Under the pieces are notes generated by a model, which saw only the letters and a list, made by a program, of their open reading frames with translations, had not been told where the DNA came from and searched no databases. Source: Pseudosulfitobacter koreensis (GTDB taxonomy: Bacteria; Pseudomonadota; Alphaproteobacteria; Rhodobacterales; Rhodobacteraceae). Taken from it: 64,000 bases of DNA. Position numbers and translations under genes: made by a program. The DNA lies in contig NZ_JANKJG010000011.1 in NCBI RefSeq assembly GCF_024733015.1, positions 81,408-145,407 of the forward strand, written 5' to 3'. Numbering within the stretch: position 1 is the stretch's first letter; every line of letters starts with the position of its first letter. Below are positions 9,051 to 18,971 of the stretch, in pieces.

Positions 9051-9586
9051 GCGAGCGGTCGCAGGCACGGGTCTGGGTGATGCGCGCGGCGTTCTGCGCC
9101 TTGGTGCTGGTGATCCTGTTCTTTCAGATCCTGCCGCTGCAGACCCAGCCGACCCGCTGGGCCCCGCCCGACCTGCTGATCGGTTTTGCCTTTGCCTGGT
9201 CGGTCCGGCGCCCCGAGTTCGTGCCGCCGCTGATGCTGGCGGCGCTGTTGCTGCTGGCCGATCTGCTGCTGCAACGTCCCCCCGGCCTCTATGCGGCGTT
9301 GGTGCTGCTGGCCTGCGAGAACCTCAAGGGGCGCGCCCGCGTGTTGCGCGCGTCTACGCTTGCCGCAGAGCTTGCGACGGTTGCGATGTTGATGGTCAGC
9401 GTCGCCGTGGTATATCGTCTGGTTCTGACAGTGATGGTGATCGACACTGCCCCGCTGGGCCTGTCCCTGCTGCAACTGGGACTGACCATTCTGAGTTATC
9501 CCATCGTGGTGCTGATCACCCACAGCATCATGCGCGTCCGCAAGACCGGACCGGGCGACATCGAAACGGCAGGAGGCCGCATATGA
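9047..9586 (+). CDS. mreD: rod-shape-determining protein MreD
   Basis: A 179-residue integral membrane protein with about five hydrophobic helices, in the expected place between mreC and mrdA. MreD couples MreC to the elongation machinery. Sequence conservation of MreD is low everywhere, so position and topology carry the call. ATGA overlaps link it to both neighbours (start 9047 with mreC, stop with mrdA), implying coupled translation. Confidence 0.9.
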   Translation: MSERSQARVWVMRAAFCALVLVILFFQILPLQTQPTRWAPPDLLIGFAFAWSVRRPEFVPPLMLAALLLLADLLLQRPPGLYAALVLLACENLKGRARVLRASTLAAELATVAMLMVSVAVVYRLVLTVMVIDTAPLGLSLLQLGLTILSYPIVVLITHSIMRVRKTGPGDIETAGGRI

Positions 9587-11526
9587 AACGCACCCGCGCC
9601 GATACCGAGGCGAGCCATCGCAAGATTTCGCGCCGCGCCGCCGTTCTGGGGGGCGTGCAGCTGGCATTTGTCGGCGGGCTGGCCGCGCGAATGAACTTCC
9701 TGCAGGTCGATCAGGCCGACCAGTTCCGGCTGCTGGCCGAGGACAACCGCATCAAGGACAGTCTGATCCCCCCCGCCCGTGGCGAGGTTTTCGACCGCAA
9801 CGGCGTGCAATTGGCCAAGAACGTGCCGTCCTACCGGATCGTGGTAAAGCGCGAGGACATCGGCGATGTCGATGAAGCACTGGAGCGGCTGAGCCGTGTC
9901 GTCAGGCTGGACCCCGACGATCTGGAACGCGCGCTGACCGAGATGAAACGCTCGGCCCCGTTCCATCCGATCACGGTGGCCGAAAACGTATCCTGGGAGG
10001 ACATCAGCCGCGTCAGCGTCAATGCGCCCGCGCTGCCCGGTGTCACGCCCGAGGTCGGTCTGAGCCGGATCTATCCGCTGGGGTCGAACTTTGCGCATGT
10101 GCTGGGCTATGTCGGCCCGGTCAGCGACTATGACCTGCAACAGATCGAGGCACCGGACCAGTTGCTGCTGATCCCGCGGTTTCAGATCGGCAAGGTCGGT
10201 GTCGAGGCCAAGCAGGAGGACCGCCTGCGCGGCGAGGCCGGCGTGAAACGCGAAGAGGTCAACGCCACGGGTCGCGTGATGCGCGAGCTGGACCGCCGCG
10301 AGGGACGGCAGGGCGCGGACCTGCAACTGACCATCGACGCGGGCCTGCAGAACTATGTTCAGGCGCGTCTGGGCGAGGAAAGCGCAAGCGCCGTGGTGAT
10401 GGACTGCGAGACCGGCGATCTGGTCGCCATCGCCTCGTCGCCGTCGTTCGACCCGAACCTCTTCGTGCGCGGCATATCGGTCGCCGACTACAAGGGTCTG
10501 ACCGAGAACACCTATCGCCCGCTGTCATCGAAATCGGTGCAGGGCGCCTATCCCCCCGGATCGACGTTCAAGATGATGACGGCGCTGGCCGCCCTGGAAG
10601 AGGGCATGGCCCAGCCCGACGAGACGGTCTATTGCCCCGGCCACCTGGAAGTCTCTGGGCGCCGTTTTCACTGCTGGAAGCGCGGCGGGCATGGCTATGT
10701 CGATCTGCAGAACAGCCTGAAGCAATCCTGCGACGTCTATTATTACGATCTGGCGCTGAAGGTCGGGATCGAGAAGATCTCGGCGATGGCGCAACGCTTT
10801 GGTCTGGGCGTACGCCACGACGTGCCGATGTCGGCCATTTCCGAAGGGCTGACGCCGACGAAGGACTGGAAACGCCGGGTGCACGGGCAAGAGTGGGTGA
10901 TCGGCGACACGGTCAACGCCTCGATCGGCCAGGGCTTTATGCTGGCGTCGCCCCTGCAGCTGGCGGTGATGACCGCGCGCATCGCCACGGGCCGCGATGT
11001 GTCGCCGCGTCTGGTGAAGTCGGTGGACGGGGTCGAGGAGCCGTCGACCGCAGGCGAAAACATGGGGCTGAACGAGAACAACCTGCGCAAGCTGCGCAGC
11101 GCGATGTTTGACGTGGTGAACGACCGGCGCGGCACGGCCTATGGCAGCCGGATCATCGCCGAAGAGATGCGGATGGCGGGCAAGACCGGCACCAGCCAGG
11201 TGCGCAACATCACCGCCGCCGAACGCGCGCGCGGGGTCATCAGCAACAACGACCTGCCGTGGGAGCGCCGGGACCACGCGCTGTTCGTGAACTTTGCCCC
11301 CTTCGACAAGCCGAAATACGCGGTGTCCATCGTGGTCGAACATGGCGGCGGCGGGTCGTCCACGGCGGCCCCCATCGCCCGCGATATCACCCTGCAGGCG
11401 CTCTATGGCGGCGAGCCGCCGCTGGACGCCTATCCGTCCAAGGACCGGGGCCGCATCGAGACCCAGCAGGAACAGTTGCGCGGCGTGCGCCCGATGGCGG
11501 ATCTGGGCGGGTCCGATCAGGCATGA
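9583..11526 (+). CDS. mrdA: penicillin-binding protein 2 (elongasome transpeptidase)
   Basis: A 647-residue class B PBP that crosslinks lateral-wall peptidoglycan. An N-terminal membrane anchor (around residues 18-36) is followed by the PBP dimerisation domain with PPARGEVFDRNG. The transpeptidase domain has the active-site Ser in PPGSTFKM (SxxK), SCD as the SxN-type motif, and GKTGTSQ (KTG). The start is the ATG at 9583, which overlaps the mreD stop as ATGA behind AGGAGG; the open frame extends further upstream but only as a shadow of mreD. It is the partner of RodA, encoded next with another ATGA overlap. Confidence 0.96.
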   Translation: MKRTRADTEASHRKISRRAAVLGGVQLAFVGGLAARMNFLQVDQADQFRLLAEDNRIKDSLIPPARGEVFDRNGVQLAKNVPSYRIVVKREDIGDVDEALERLSRVVRLDPDDLERALTEMKRSAPFHPITVAENVSWEDISRVSVNAPALPGVTPEVGLSRIYPLGSNFAHVLGYVGPVSDYDLQQIEAPDQLLLIPRFQIGKVGVEAKQEDRLRGEAGVKREEVNATGRVMRELDRREGRQGADLQLTIDAGLQNYVQARLGEESASAVVMDCETGDLVAIASSPSFDPNLFVRGISVADYKGLTENTYRPLSSKSVQGAYPPGSTFKMMTALAALEEGMAQPDETVYCPGHLEVSGRRFHCWKRGGHGYVDLQNSLKQSCDVYYYDLALKVGIEKISAMAQRFGLGVRHDVPMSAISEGLTPTKDWKRRVHGQEWVIGDTVNASIGQGFMLASPLQLAVMTARIATGRDVSPRLVKSVDGVEEPSTAGENMGLNENNLRKLRSAMFDVVNDRRGTAYGSRIIAEEMRMAGKTGTSQVRNITAAERARGVISNNDLPWERRDHALFVNFAPFDKPKYAVSIVVEHGGGGSSTAAPIARDITLQALYGGEPPLDAYPSKDRGRIETQQEQLRGVRPMADLGGSDQA

Positions 11527-12662
11527 GCTATCTTGAATATACGGTCAAATCGGTTCCTGCGGGATTTCGCAAGATCCTCTATCTGAACTGGCCGCTGACG
11601 ATCCTGCTGGCCTCGGTGGCGGGTATCGGGTTCCTGATGCTCTACTCGGTGGCGGGGGGATCCTATTCGCCCTGGGCAGAGCCGCAGATGAAACGTTTTG
11701 CCCTGGGGCTGGTGCTGATGGTGATGATCGGCATGGTGCCGATCTGGTTCTGGCGTTCGATTTCCTCGGTGGCTTACGGCGTCTCGGTGATGCTGCTGAT
11801 CGGGGTCGAGTTCTTTGGCTCGATCGGGATGGGTGCGCAGCGCTGGATTGATCTGGGGTTCATCCGGCTGCAACCTTCCGAGTTGATGAAGGTCACGCTG
11901 GTGATGTTCCTGGCCGCCTATTACGATTGGCTGCCCCCCTCCAAGAAATCGCGCCCGTTCTGGGTGTTGATCCCCGTGGTTGTCATCCTGGTGCCCACGG
12001 CGCTGGTGCTGCGGCAGCCCGACCTGGGCACGGCGATCCTGTTGATGGCGGCGGGCGGCGGGCTGATGTTTCTGGCCGGGGTGCACTGGACCTATTTCGC
12101 CGCCGTTCTGGCGGCGGGCATCGGGCTGATCACGGCCGTCTTCCAATCACGCGACACCTCGTGGCAGTTGATCAAGAACTACCAGTTCCGGCGCATCGAC
12201 ACATTCATCGACCCCTCGTCCGATCCGCTGGGGGCGGGCTATCACATCACCCAGTCCAAGATCGCGCTGGGATCGGGCGGCTGGACCGGGCGCGGGTTCA
12301 TGCAGGGCACGCAGTCGCGACTGAACTTCCTGCCTGAAAAGCACACCGATTTCATCTTTACCACGCTGGCCGAGGAGTTCGGCTTTGTCGGCGGGCTGTC
12401 GCTGCTGGTGCTTTATGCGCTGATCATCTTTTTCTGCGTGATCTCTGCGGTGAACAACCGCGACAGGTTCTCGTCGCTGCTGACGCTTGGGATCGCGCTG
12501 AACTTCTTTTTGTTCTTTTCGGTCAACATGTCGATGGTCATGGGGCTGGCCCCGGTTGTGGGTGTGCCTTTGCCGTTGGTCAGCTATGGTGGCTCGGCGA
12601 TGCTTGTCCTCATGCTCGCCTTTGGCTTTGTCCAGAGCGCCCACATCCACCGACCAAGGTAA
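11523..12662 (+). CDS. mrdB: SEDS peptidoglycan polymerase RodA
   Basis: A 379-residue SEDS glycosyltransferase with about ten membrane helices. It polymerises lipid II with PBP2 as cognate transpeptidase. The conserved loop reads RRIDTFIDP...GAGYHITQSKIALGSGG and then EKHTDFIF..AEEFGF, the SEDS signature with the catalytic-region Asp. The start ATG at 11523 overlaps the mrdA stop. It is the last gene of the mre-mrd operon; a dehydrogenase gene follows 3 bases later. Confidence 0.96.
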   Translation: MSYLEYTVKSVPAGFRKILYLNWPLTILLASVAGIGFLMLYSVAGGSYSPWAEPQMKRFALGLVLMVMIGMVPIWFWRSISSVAYGVSVMLLIGVEFFGSIGMGAQRWIDLGFIRLQPSELMKVTLVMFLAAYYDWLPPSKKSRPFWVLIPVVVILVPTALVLRQPDLGTAILLMAAGGGLMFLAGVHWTYFAAVLAAGIGLITAVFQSRDTSWQLIKNYQFRRIDTFIDPSSDPLGAGYHITQSKIALGSGGWTGRGFMQGTQSRLNFLPEKHTDFIFTTLAEEFGFVGGLSLLVLYALIIFFCVISAVNNRDRFSSLLTLGIALNFFLFFSVNMSMVMGLAPVVGVPLPLVSYGGSAMLVLMLAFGFVQSAHIHRPR

Positions 12663-12665
12663 TCC

Positions 12666-13595
12666 ATGATAAACGTTCTTTTCGCCGCCCATCCCGACCG
12701 CTGGGAAAGCTATGAAGCCCCTCTGAAAGAGGCCATTGCCGACGCAGGGGTCACGGCCTTTCTGGCGACGGACATTCCGCCCGCCGATGTCGATTACATC
12801 GTCTATGCGCCCAATTCGCCCCTGCAGGATTTCACGCCCTATACGCGCGCCAAGGCGGTGCTGAACCTGTGGGCCGGGGTGGAAAAGATCGTCGGCAACC
12901 GGACGCTGAAGATCCCGCTGACGCGGATGGTCGACAGCGGGCTGAGCCAGGGCATGTGCGAATGGGTCACCGGGCACACGTTGCGGCATCATCTGGGCAT
13001 GGACGCGCATATCAACTGCGCGCCGGGCGTCTGGAACAACGTGGCACCGAAGCTGGCTTGGGACCGCAAGGTGACGCTGCTGGGTCTGGGCGAGCTGGGC
13101 ACCGCCTGCGCGCAGATGCTGGCGCAGATCGGTTTCGACGTGACCGGCTGGTCGCGCACCGCCAAGGACATCGGGGGCATCCGCTGCCTGTCGGGTGACG
13201 ACGGGTTGAAAGAGGCGCTGACCGGGGCCGAGATCGTGGTGCTGCTGCTGCCCGACACTCCCGCGACCGAGAACACGCTGAACGCGGAGACATTGCCGCT
13301 GCTGGCCAGGGGGGCGTGCATCATCAACCCCGGACGCGGGCCGCTGATCGACGACGATGCGCTGCTGGCGGCGCTGGATGCGGGGCAGATCGGCCATGCG
13401 ACGCTGGACGTGTTCCGCATCGAGCCGCTGCCCGAAGCGCACCCCTATTGGCACCACCCGCGCGTCACCGTCACGCCGCATGTGGCCGCCGAGACACGCG
13501 CCAAATACTCCGCGCTGACCATCGCCGAGAACATCCGCCGGGGCGAAGCGGGCGAGCCGCTGTTACATGTGGTGGACCGGAAGACCGGATATTGA
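12666..13595 (+). CDS. D-2-hydroxyacid dehydrogenase (glyoxylate/hydroxypyruvate reductase A-like)
   Basis: 309 residues, the length of GhrA-type NAD(P)H-dependent 2-ketoacid reductases. The nucleotide-binding motif is LLGLGELGTACAQ (around 139-151). The catalytic Arg lies in NPGRGPLIDD, the Glu near HATLDVFRIEPLP, and the His in VTVTPHVAAET. It probably reduces glyoxylate or hydroxypyruvate in the cytoplasm. It starts 3 bases after mrdB and overlaps the next gene, so it may be read partly from the cell-shape operon, though no functional link is evident. Confidence 0.87.
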   Translation: MINVLFAAHPDRWESYEAPLKEAIADAGVTAFLATDIPPADVDYIVYAPNSPLQDFTPYTRAKAVLNLWAGVEKIVGNRTLKIPLTRMVDSGLSQGMCEWVTGHTLRHHLGMDAHINCAPGVWNNVAPKLAWDRKVTLLGLGELGTACAQMLAQIGFDVTGWSRTAKDIGGIRCLSGDDGLKEALTGAEIVVLLLPDTPATENTLNAETLPLLARGACIINPGRGPLIDDDALLAALDAGQIGHATLDVFRIEPLPEAHPYWHHPRVTVTPHVAAETRAKYSALTIAENIRRGEAGEPLLHVVDRKTGY

Positions 13596-14455
13596 AACGA
13601 CAGCCCGTGTCACGCGCGCCTTCCCTGCAACTTGGCCTGATCGGCGACAACATTGCCGCATCGCGCGCGCCTATGCTGCACGGGCTGGCCGGAACGCAGA
13701 ACGGGATCGCCGTGCGCTATGACCGGCTGGTGCCGCACCAGCGCGACATGACGTTCGATCAGCTGTTCGACCACTGCGCGGGGGCGGGCTATCGCGGCCT
13801 GAACATAACCTATCCCTACAAGGAACGGGCGGTCGCGCGGGTGCGGATCGACGATCCGCTGGTGCGAGCCATCGGGGCGGTCAACACGGTGATCTTTGAC
13901 GCGGGCGGCCCCACAGGGTTCAACACCGACTACTCGGGCTTCATGGCCGCCTGCACCGCGGCACGTGGCACCGCACCGCTGGGAGCGGTGCTGATGATCG
14001 GCACGGGCGGCGTGGGCCGTGCCGTGGCGTTCGGGCTGGTGGGTCTGGGGGTCACGGAAGTGCGGCTGGTGGACCGCGACCCCGACAAGGCGCAGGCCTT
14101 GGCCAGGGCATTGCACGACAGCGCGCCGCAGGTGACGGTCAGCGTCCACGCCGATGCGGTAGAGGCGGCATCGGGCGTGTCCGGCGTAATCAACTGCACG
14201 CCTGTCGGAATGGTCGGATATGGCGGCACCCCGCTGCCCCGCGCGGCGATGGCGGGAATCGTCTGGGCCTTTGACGCGGTATACACGCCGACGGACACGC
14301 AATTTCTGAAGGATGCCGCCGCCGAAGGGCTGGAGGTGATTTCGGGATGGGAGCTGTTCTTTTACCAGGGCGTGCACGCGTGGGATCTGTTTTCGGGCAC
14401 GCCGCTGGACAGATCGGCCCTGCGGCAGGCCCTGAACCCGGCCGAAGACGGCTGA
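13592..14455 (+). CDS. shikimate dehydrogenase-family protein (AroE-like)
   Basis: 287 residues of the AroE/YdiB family. Substrate-binding SRAPMLH, catalytic Lys in NITYPYKERAV and Asp in FNTDYSGF are present, and the NADP motif is IGTGGVGRAVAFGL. Many alphaproteobacteria carry such a paralogue besides the true aroE, so quinate or another polyol acid could be the substrate. The start is probably TTG at 13592, about 7 bases after GGAAGA and overlapping the upstream stop; a GTG at 13607 is the alternative. Confidence 0.8.
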   Translation: MKRQPVSRAPSLQLGLIGDNIAASRAPMLHGLAGTQNGIAVRYDRLVPHQRDMTFDQLFDHCAGAGYRGLNITYPYKERAVARVRIDDPLVRAIGAVNTVIFDAGGPTGFNTDYSGFMAACTAARGTAPLGAVLMIGTGGVGRAVAFGLVGLGVTEVRLVDRDPDKAQALARALHDSAPQVTVSVHADAVEAASGVSGVINCTPVGMVGYGGTPLPRAAMAGIVWAFDAVYTPTDTQFLKDAAAEGLEVISGWELFFYQGVHAWDLFSGTPLDRSALRQALNPAEDG

Positions 14456-14468
14456 GCGCGCAAGTGGC

Positions 14469-14810
14469 TTAGGGTGCGGTCCCGTCGCCCTGCAAGCGCT
14501 GCAACAGACGTTCCTTGATCTCGGACGGCTCTGCCCCGATCGCCTGCATCACCTGATCCAGCCTGCCCTGCGCGCCGTGCAACTGGTCGAGCAGCGACAT
14601 GATGATCACCAGTGCATCCTCGTTCACCTCGAAGTCGTCCGTCAACTCGCACAGCAGCGTGATCCGGCGGATGTCCAGCATCCGGTAGCGCGGGCCGTCC
14701 GCCGTGATCATGGGCGTCACGATCTGCAACCGCTCGAAGTGGGCCAGACGGTCGGCGGTCAGCGACGCGACGCTTTCGATCACCTGCGCGGGGGCATAGG
14801 CGTCGGTCAT
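14469..14810 (-). CDS. CbpM-like chaperone modulator
   Basis: 113 residues matching the small MerR-like CbpM family, which binds the J-domain protein CbpA and inhibits it. It has a helical N-terminal segment (RLAHFERLQIVTPM...RYRMLDIRRITLL) and a helical C-terminal half. It overlaps the upstream J-protein gene by 4 bases (ATGA), the usual cbpA-cbpM order. No catalytic function is expected. Confidence 0.78.
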   Translation of the reverse strand: MTDAYAPAQVIESVASLTADRLAHFERLQIVTPMITADGPRYRMLDIRRITLLCELTDDFEVNEDALVIIMSLLDQLHGAQGRLDQVMQAIGAEPSEIKERLLQRLQGDGTAP

Positions 14811-15739
14811 ACCGGTTCCTTTCCGGCGCGCGGATCATAGGGGTGATCGGCCCGCCAGCCTTCCATGAACTGTTTCAGCGCTGCGTCGATCCTGGGCGGG
14901 CTGACGATGCGCAGGATCACCCGCTGGTCGCCTTTGCCCGTGCGCCCCTTCACGCCGCGCCCCTTGAGACGCAGCACCTGGCCCGAACTGGCACCGGCGG
15001 GCACGCTGACGTTCACCGTGCCCGAGACCGTGCGCACGGGCACCTTGCCGCCAAGTATCGCCTCGTCGATGGTGATCGGCAGGGTGACCACGATATCGTC
15101 GCCGTCGCGTTCGAAATCGGGGTGCGGGGTCACGTCGAGCGTGATGAACGCGTCGCCGCGCCGCCCTGCGCCAAAGCCCGGTGCCCCCTTGCCGCGCAGA
15201 CGCAGGATCTGCCCGTCGCGCGCCCCTTCGGGGATTGCCACCTCTAGCGTGCCGCCCTCGGGCAGGGTGATCCGCGTCTTGGTGCCGGTCGCCGCATCCA
15301 GAAACGGCACGGACAGGCGGTACTGCGTGTCCTCGCCCGGTCTGTCGCCAAACCCGCTGCGGTTGAAACCGCCGCCCCTGTTGCGGCCGAAGCTGGCGAA
15401 AAAGTCATCGGGATCGAACGCGTCGTTGAACGGGTTGCCACCTGCGCGCCCTTGGGCATAGGGGTTTTCCGGCCTGCGCGCCTCGTCGCGGTAGTAGCCA
15501 CGCGGTGCTTTTTCGGCACCCGATGCGTCGATTTCCCCGGCGTCGAAGCGGCGGCGCTGGTCGGGGTCTTTCAGCAGGTCGTAGGCCCGCCCCGCGTCCT
15601 TGAAACGCGCCTCGGAGAGGGGATCGTCGGGGTTCAAATCGGGGTGATCGGTGCGCGCGATCCTGCGGTAGGCTTTCTTGATCTCGTCCGCGCTGGCGGT
15701 CTTGGTCAGGCCAAGTGCGGCATAGGGGTCTTTGGGCAT
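14807..15739 (-). CDS. J-domain co-chaperone of the CbpA/DnaJ C type
   Basis: 310 residues: an N-terminal J domain (about 1-70) with the HPD motif in RTDHPDLNP, a Gly/Phe/Asn-rich linker (about 85-125), and two DnaJ C-terminal beta domains. There is no cysteine-rich zinc domain, so it is CbpA-like and not DnaJ. It stimulates the ATPase of DnaK in the cytoplasm. It is coupled by a 4-base overlap to the CbpM-like modulator. Confidence 0.9.
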   Translation of the reverse strand: MPKDPYAALGLTKTASADEIKKAYRRIARTDHPDLNPDDPLSEARFKDAGRAYDLLKDPDQRRRFDAGEIDASGAEKAPRGYYRDEARRPENPYAQGRAGGNPFNDAFDPDDFFASFGRNRGGGFNRSGFGDRPGEDTQYRLSVPFLDAATGTKTRITLPEGGTLEVAIPEGARDGQILRLRGKGAPGFGAGRRGDAFITLDVTPHPDFERDGDDIVVTLPITIDEAILGGKVPVRTVSGTVNVSVPAGASSGQVLRLKGRGVKGRTGKGDQRVILRIVSPPRIDAALKQFMEGWRADHPYDPRAGKEPV

Positions 15740-15838
15740 TCGATGCTCCGAATGGGTGAGATAGCGGCAGGGAGTCGCCGGGGCGACACCCGGACCTTAC
15801 AACAGGCGCCGGAGTTTCAACAGCGGTGGCAAAAAGGC

Positions 15839-17851
15839 TCAGGCCGCCAGCCCGCGCCCCTTGAGCAATGCCTCGACCCCCGGCAGGCGCCCGCGAAAGG
15901 CGGTGTAAAGCTCTGCCGCGTCGCGGCTGCCCCCGGTGCTGAGGATATTGTCCTCGAGCGCGCGGGCCACCTGCGCGTTGAACGCCCCGCCCGCCTCTTC
16001 GAAGGCGGCAAAGGCGTCGGCGTCCATCACTTCGGACCACATGTAGCTGTAATAGCCCGATGAATAGCCGTCGCCCGAAAACACATGCGCGAAATGCGGG
16101 GTCGCGTGGCGCATCGCGATGGCGGGCGGCATCCCCAGACCTTCGAGGATCTCGGCCTGCCGCGCCATCGGATCGGCGGGGGCATCGCCGTCGTGAAATT
16201 CAAGATCGACCAGTGCCGAGGCGATATATTCCACCGTCTGAAAGCCCATGTCATAGGTCGCGGCGGCCAGCACCTTGTCGAGCAGCACCTGCGGCATCGG
16301 CTGGCCGGTGTCGGCGTGCGTGGCGAATGTGCCCAGCACTTCGGGCACGTCGAGCCAGTGTTCGTAGAGCTGGCTGGGCAGTTCGACGAAATCACGCGCC
16401 ACGGAGGTACCCGAGACGCTTTCATAGGTCACATCCGACAGCATCTGGTGCAGCGCATGGCCGAATTCGTGGAACAGCGTGCGCGCGTCGTCATAAGACA
16501 GCAGCGCCGGATCGCCCTTGGCGAAGTTGCAGACGTTGATCACGACCGGCGTCTGCACGTCGGGATGCTTCGCCTGCGACCGCATCGCCGAGCACCAGGC
16601 CCCCGAGCGTTTTGATCCGCGGGCGAAGTAATCACCGATGAACACCGCCACATGCTTGCCGTCGCGGGTGACCTCCCAGGCGCGGCAATCGGGATGGTAG
16701 AGCGGCACGTCGAGCGGTGTGAACGACAGCCCGAAGAGCCGCGATGCACAGTCGAAGGAGGCTTCGATCATCCGGTCGAGCTGGAAGTATGGCTTCAACT
16801 CGGCCTCGTCCAGATCGTGCAATTGCTGGCGGCGGCGTTCGGAATAGAAACGCCAGTCCCAGGCTTGCAGATCGCCGTTGACGCCCTCCTGCTGCATCAT
16901 CTGGCCCAGCGCCCAGGCGTCCGCCTCGGCCTGCGCCTTGGCCGGTTCCCAGACCTGCATCAGCAGGTTGCGCACCGATGCGGCGTCGCCCGCCATCTCG
17001 GTTTCCAGCTTGTAGGCCGCGAAGTTCCGGTAGCCCAGCAGCTTCGCCCGCTCTTCGCGCAGCCGCAGGATTTCAGCGGCGATCTCGCGGTTGTCGGTCT
17101 TGCCACCATTGGCACCGCGCGCGGTCCATGCCTTGTACGCGGTCTCGCGCAGGTCGCGGCGGGTGGAGAATTGCAGGAAAGGCACGATCAGCGACCGCGA
17201 CAGGGTGATCACGGCACCGTCCGCACCTTTTTCCGCACCTGCGGCGCGCGCGGTGCGGATCACGAAGTCGGGCAGGCCCGCCATTTCGGCTTCCGGCAGG
17301 TCCATGTGCCAGTCACGCTCGTCCGCCAGCAGGTTCTGGGTGAACTCGGTGCCCAGCACCGCCAGACGTCCCTTGATCTCTTTCATCCGCGCGGCCTGTG
17401 GCCCGGTCAGCGCGGCACCGGCACGCACGAAACCGCGATGGGTCAGCATCAGCACGCGCGATTGCTCGTCGGTCAGGTCCAGCGTATCGCGTTGATCCCA
17501 GACCGCTGCGACACGGGCAAAGAGCGCCTCATTCGCCGAAATCTCGGAGAAATGCGCGGCCAGCTTGGGGGAGAACTCACGCTGCAAGGTTTCGCGGACG
17601 GGGGTGCTGTCGGCACCTGCGACGGTGAAGAACACGCCCAGAACCTTGTCCAGATCGCGCCCTGCCGCCTCGAGCGCGCCAATAACGTTGTCAAATGTCG
17701 GCGCATCCGCGTTCCCGGCAATCGCGTCGATTTCCGCATTGTGCGCCGTCAGCGCAAGGGCGAGTGCGGGGGCGAAATCCTCGTCTGAAATGGCGTCGAA
17801 GGGGGCGATCTGGTGGGGCGTGTCCCAGTCGGCAAGCAGGGGATTGGTCAT
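15839..17851 (-). CDS. M3-family oligopeptidase (peptidyl-dipeptidase Dcp / PrlC-like)
   Basis: A 670-residue zinc metallopeptidase of family M3. The HEFGHALHQ motif (HExxH variant) is near residue 460, with the third ligand Glu in the following FVELPSQLYEHW. These cytoplasmic enzymes degrade short peptides. The start is the ATG at 17851 (MTNPLLADW), behind AAAGGAG; the in-frame extension upstream is not family-like. The choice between Dcp and oligopeptidase A cannot be made here. Confidence 0.93.
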   Translation of the reverse strand: MTNPLLADWDTPHQIAPFDAISDEDFAPALALALTAHNAEIDAIAGNADAPTFDNVIGALEAAGRDLDKVLGVFFTVAGADSTPVRETLQREFSPKLAAHFSEISANEALFARVAAVWDQRDTLDLTDEQSRVLMLTHRGFVRAGAALTGPQAARMKEIKGRLAVLGTEFTQNLLADERDWHMDLPEAEMAGLPDFVIRTARAAGAEKGADGAVITLSRSLIVPFLQFSTRRDLRETAYKAWTARGANGGKTDNREIAAEILRLREERAKLLGYRNFAAYKLETEMAGDAASVRNLLMQVWEPAKAQAEADAWALGQMMQQEGVNGDLQAWDWRFYSERRRQQLHDLDEAELKPYFQLDRMIEASFDCASRLFGLSFTPLDVPLYHPDCRAWEVTRDGKHVAVFIGDYFARGSKRSGAWCSAMRSQAKHPDVQTPVVINVCNFAKGDPALLSYDDARTLFHEFGHALHQMLSDVTYESVSGTSVARDFVELPSQLYEHWLDVPEVLGTFATHADTGQPMPQVLLDKVLAAATYDMGFQTVEYIASALVDLEFHDGDAPADPMARQAEILEGLGMPPAIAMRHATPHFAHVFSGDGYSSGYYSYMWSEVMDADAFAAFEEAGGAFNAQVARALEDNILSTGGSRDAAELYTAFRGRLPGVEALLKGRGLAA

Positions 17852-17936
17852 GTTGGGGGTCTCCTTTGACCTCAACCTAAGCTTTGGTGCGCCACATGCA
17901 ATCGCATCAGGGCTAGACGTGGGTGAATTCGCGCGA

Positions 17937-18971
17937 TCAGCTGCCGCAGACCGGACAATCGGCGCGGCGCTTCAACGCGATCTTGCGGCTTTCGCCGTAA
18001 AGCGCGTCGTAGATCAGCATCTCGCCGCGCAGGGGGGTGCCTGCGCCGGTCAGCAGCTTGATCGCCTCGACCGCCATCATGCTGCCCACCACACCGGGCA
18101 GAGGTCCCAGAACGCCCGCCTCGGCGCAACTGGGGGCCAGACCATCGGCGGGGGCCTGCGGAAAGATGCACTGGTAGCACGGCGCGCCGCGTGCCGGGTC
18201 GAAGATGCTGAGTTGCCCTTCCCACTGGCTGAGCGCACCAGAGATCAACGGCACACCCGCCGCGACGGCGGTGCGGTTGATCAGATAGCGCGTGTCGAAA
18301 TTGTCGGTGCCGTCCAGCACCAGATCGTATTCGGCGACCAGCTCTGCCGCGATGTCTTCGTCGAAACGCCGGTGATAGGGCAGCACGGTCACGAAGGGGT
18401 TCAGCGCCTCGATCGCCGCCTGCGCCGAGAACACCTTGGGCATGCCGATCCGCGCGTCGGTGTGGATCACCTGGCGTTGCAGATTGCTGCCCTCGACCGC
18501 GTCGGCGTCGATCACACCGATGGTGCCGACGCCCGCCGCCGCCAGGTATTGCAGCGCAGGCGCGCCGAGGCCCCCGGCCCCCACGACCAGCACCCGCGCG
18601 TTCTTCAGCGCCACCTGCCCCGGCCCGCCAATCTCGCGCAGCACGATGTGGCGTGCATAGCGGTTCAGTTCGACCTCGCTCATCGGTCCTTTGGGCGTTG
18701 CGTCAGGCTGCGTGGTGGCAATCCGCGCCTTCAACCGGCGCAGCACCAGACGGTAGCCCAGCACCAGCGCTGCAAATCCCCCGAGGATCAGCCAGAGCGC
18801 CGCGCTTTCACCCGTCGCCATCCGCAACGGATGCCCCTCGGGCAGGACCAGATGCAGGGCCAGCACCCCGACATAGAGGATCAGCACCATGTTCAGCCGC
18901 ACGGACCGGGGCGCGCCCATCGCGGCACCCACGCCCCAAAGGGCAGCAGCAAGGGCCAGAACCAGGATCAT
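17937..18971 (-). CDS. membrane-anchored MoeB/ThiF-family adenylyltransferase
   Basis: 344 residues. The C-terminal 250 form a MoeB/ThiF/HesA E1-like domain: nucleotide motif [15 protein letters not shown], then [16 protein letters not shown], and zinc-binding cysteine pairs CYQC and CPVC. Such enzymes adenylate the C-terminus of ubiquitin-like sulfur carriers such as MoaD or ThiS. The first 95 residues are unusual: about three hydrophobic segments (1-20, 27-45, 57-77), so the enzyme is probably tethered to the inner membrane. The [12 protein letters not shown] segment at about 96 is where ordinary MoeB proteins begin. The dut stop overlaps this start by 4 bases. Confidence 0.88.
   Translation of the reverse strand: MILVLALAAALWGVGAAMGAPRSVRLNMVLILYVGVLALHLVLPEGHPLRMATGESAALWLILGGFAALVLGYRLVLRRLKARIATTQPDATPKGPMSEVELNRYARHIVLREIGGPGQVALKNARVLVVGAGGLGAPALQYLAAAGVGTIGVIDADAVEGSNLQRQVIHTDARIGMPKVFSAQAAIEALNPFVTVLPYHRRFDEDIAAELVAEYDLVLDGTDNFDTRYLINRTAVAAGVPLISGALSQWEGQLSIFDPARGAPCYQCIFPQAPADGLAPSCAEAGVLGPLPGVVGSMMAVEAIKLLTGAGTPLRGEMLIYDALYGESRKIALKRRADCPVCGS

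Noticed and set aside
8959..9582. Extended N-terminus of PBP2 reaching back over mreC/mreD
   Set aside because: The sequence before 9583 is a frame shadow of mreD. The ATG at 9583 has AGGAGG and the standard ATGA overlap.
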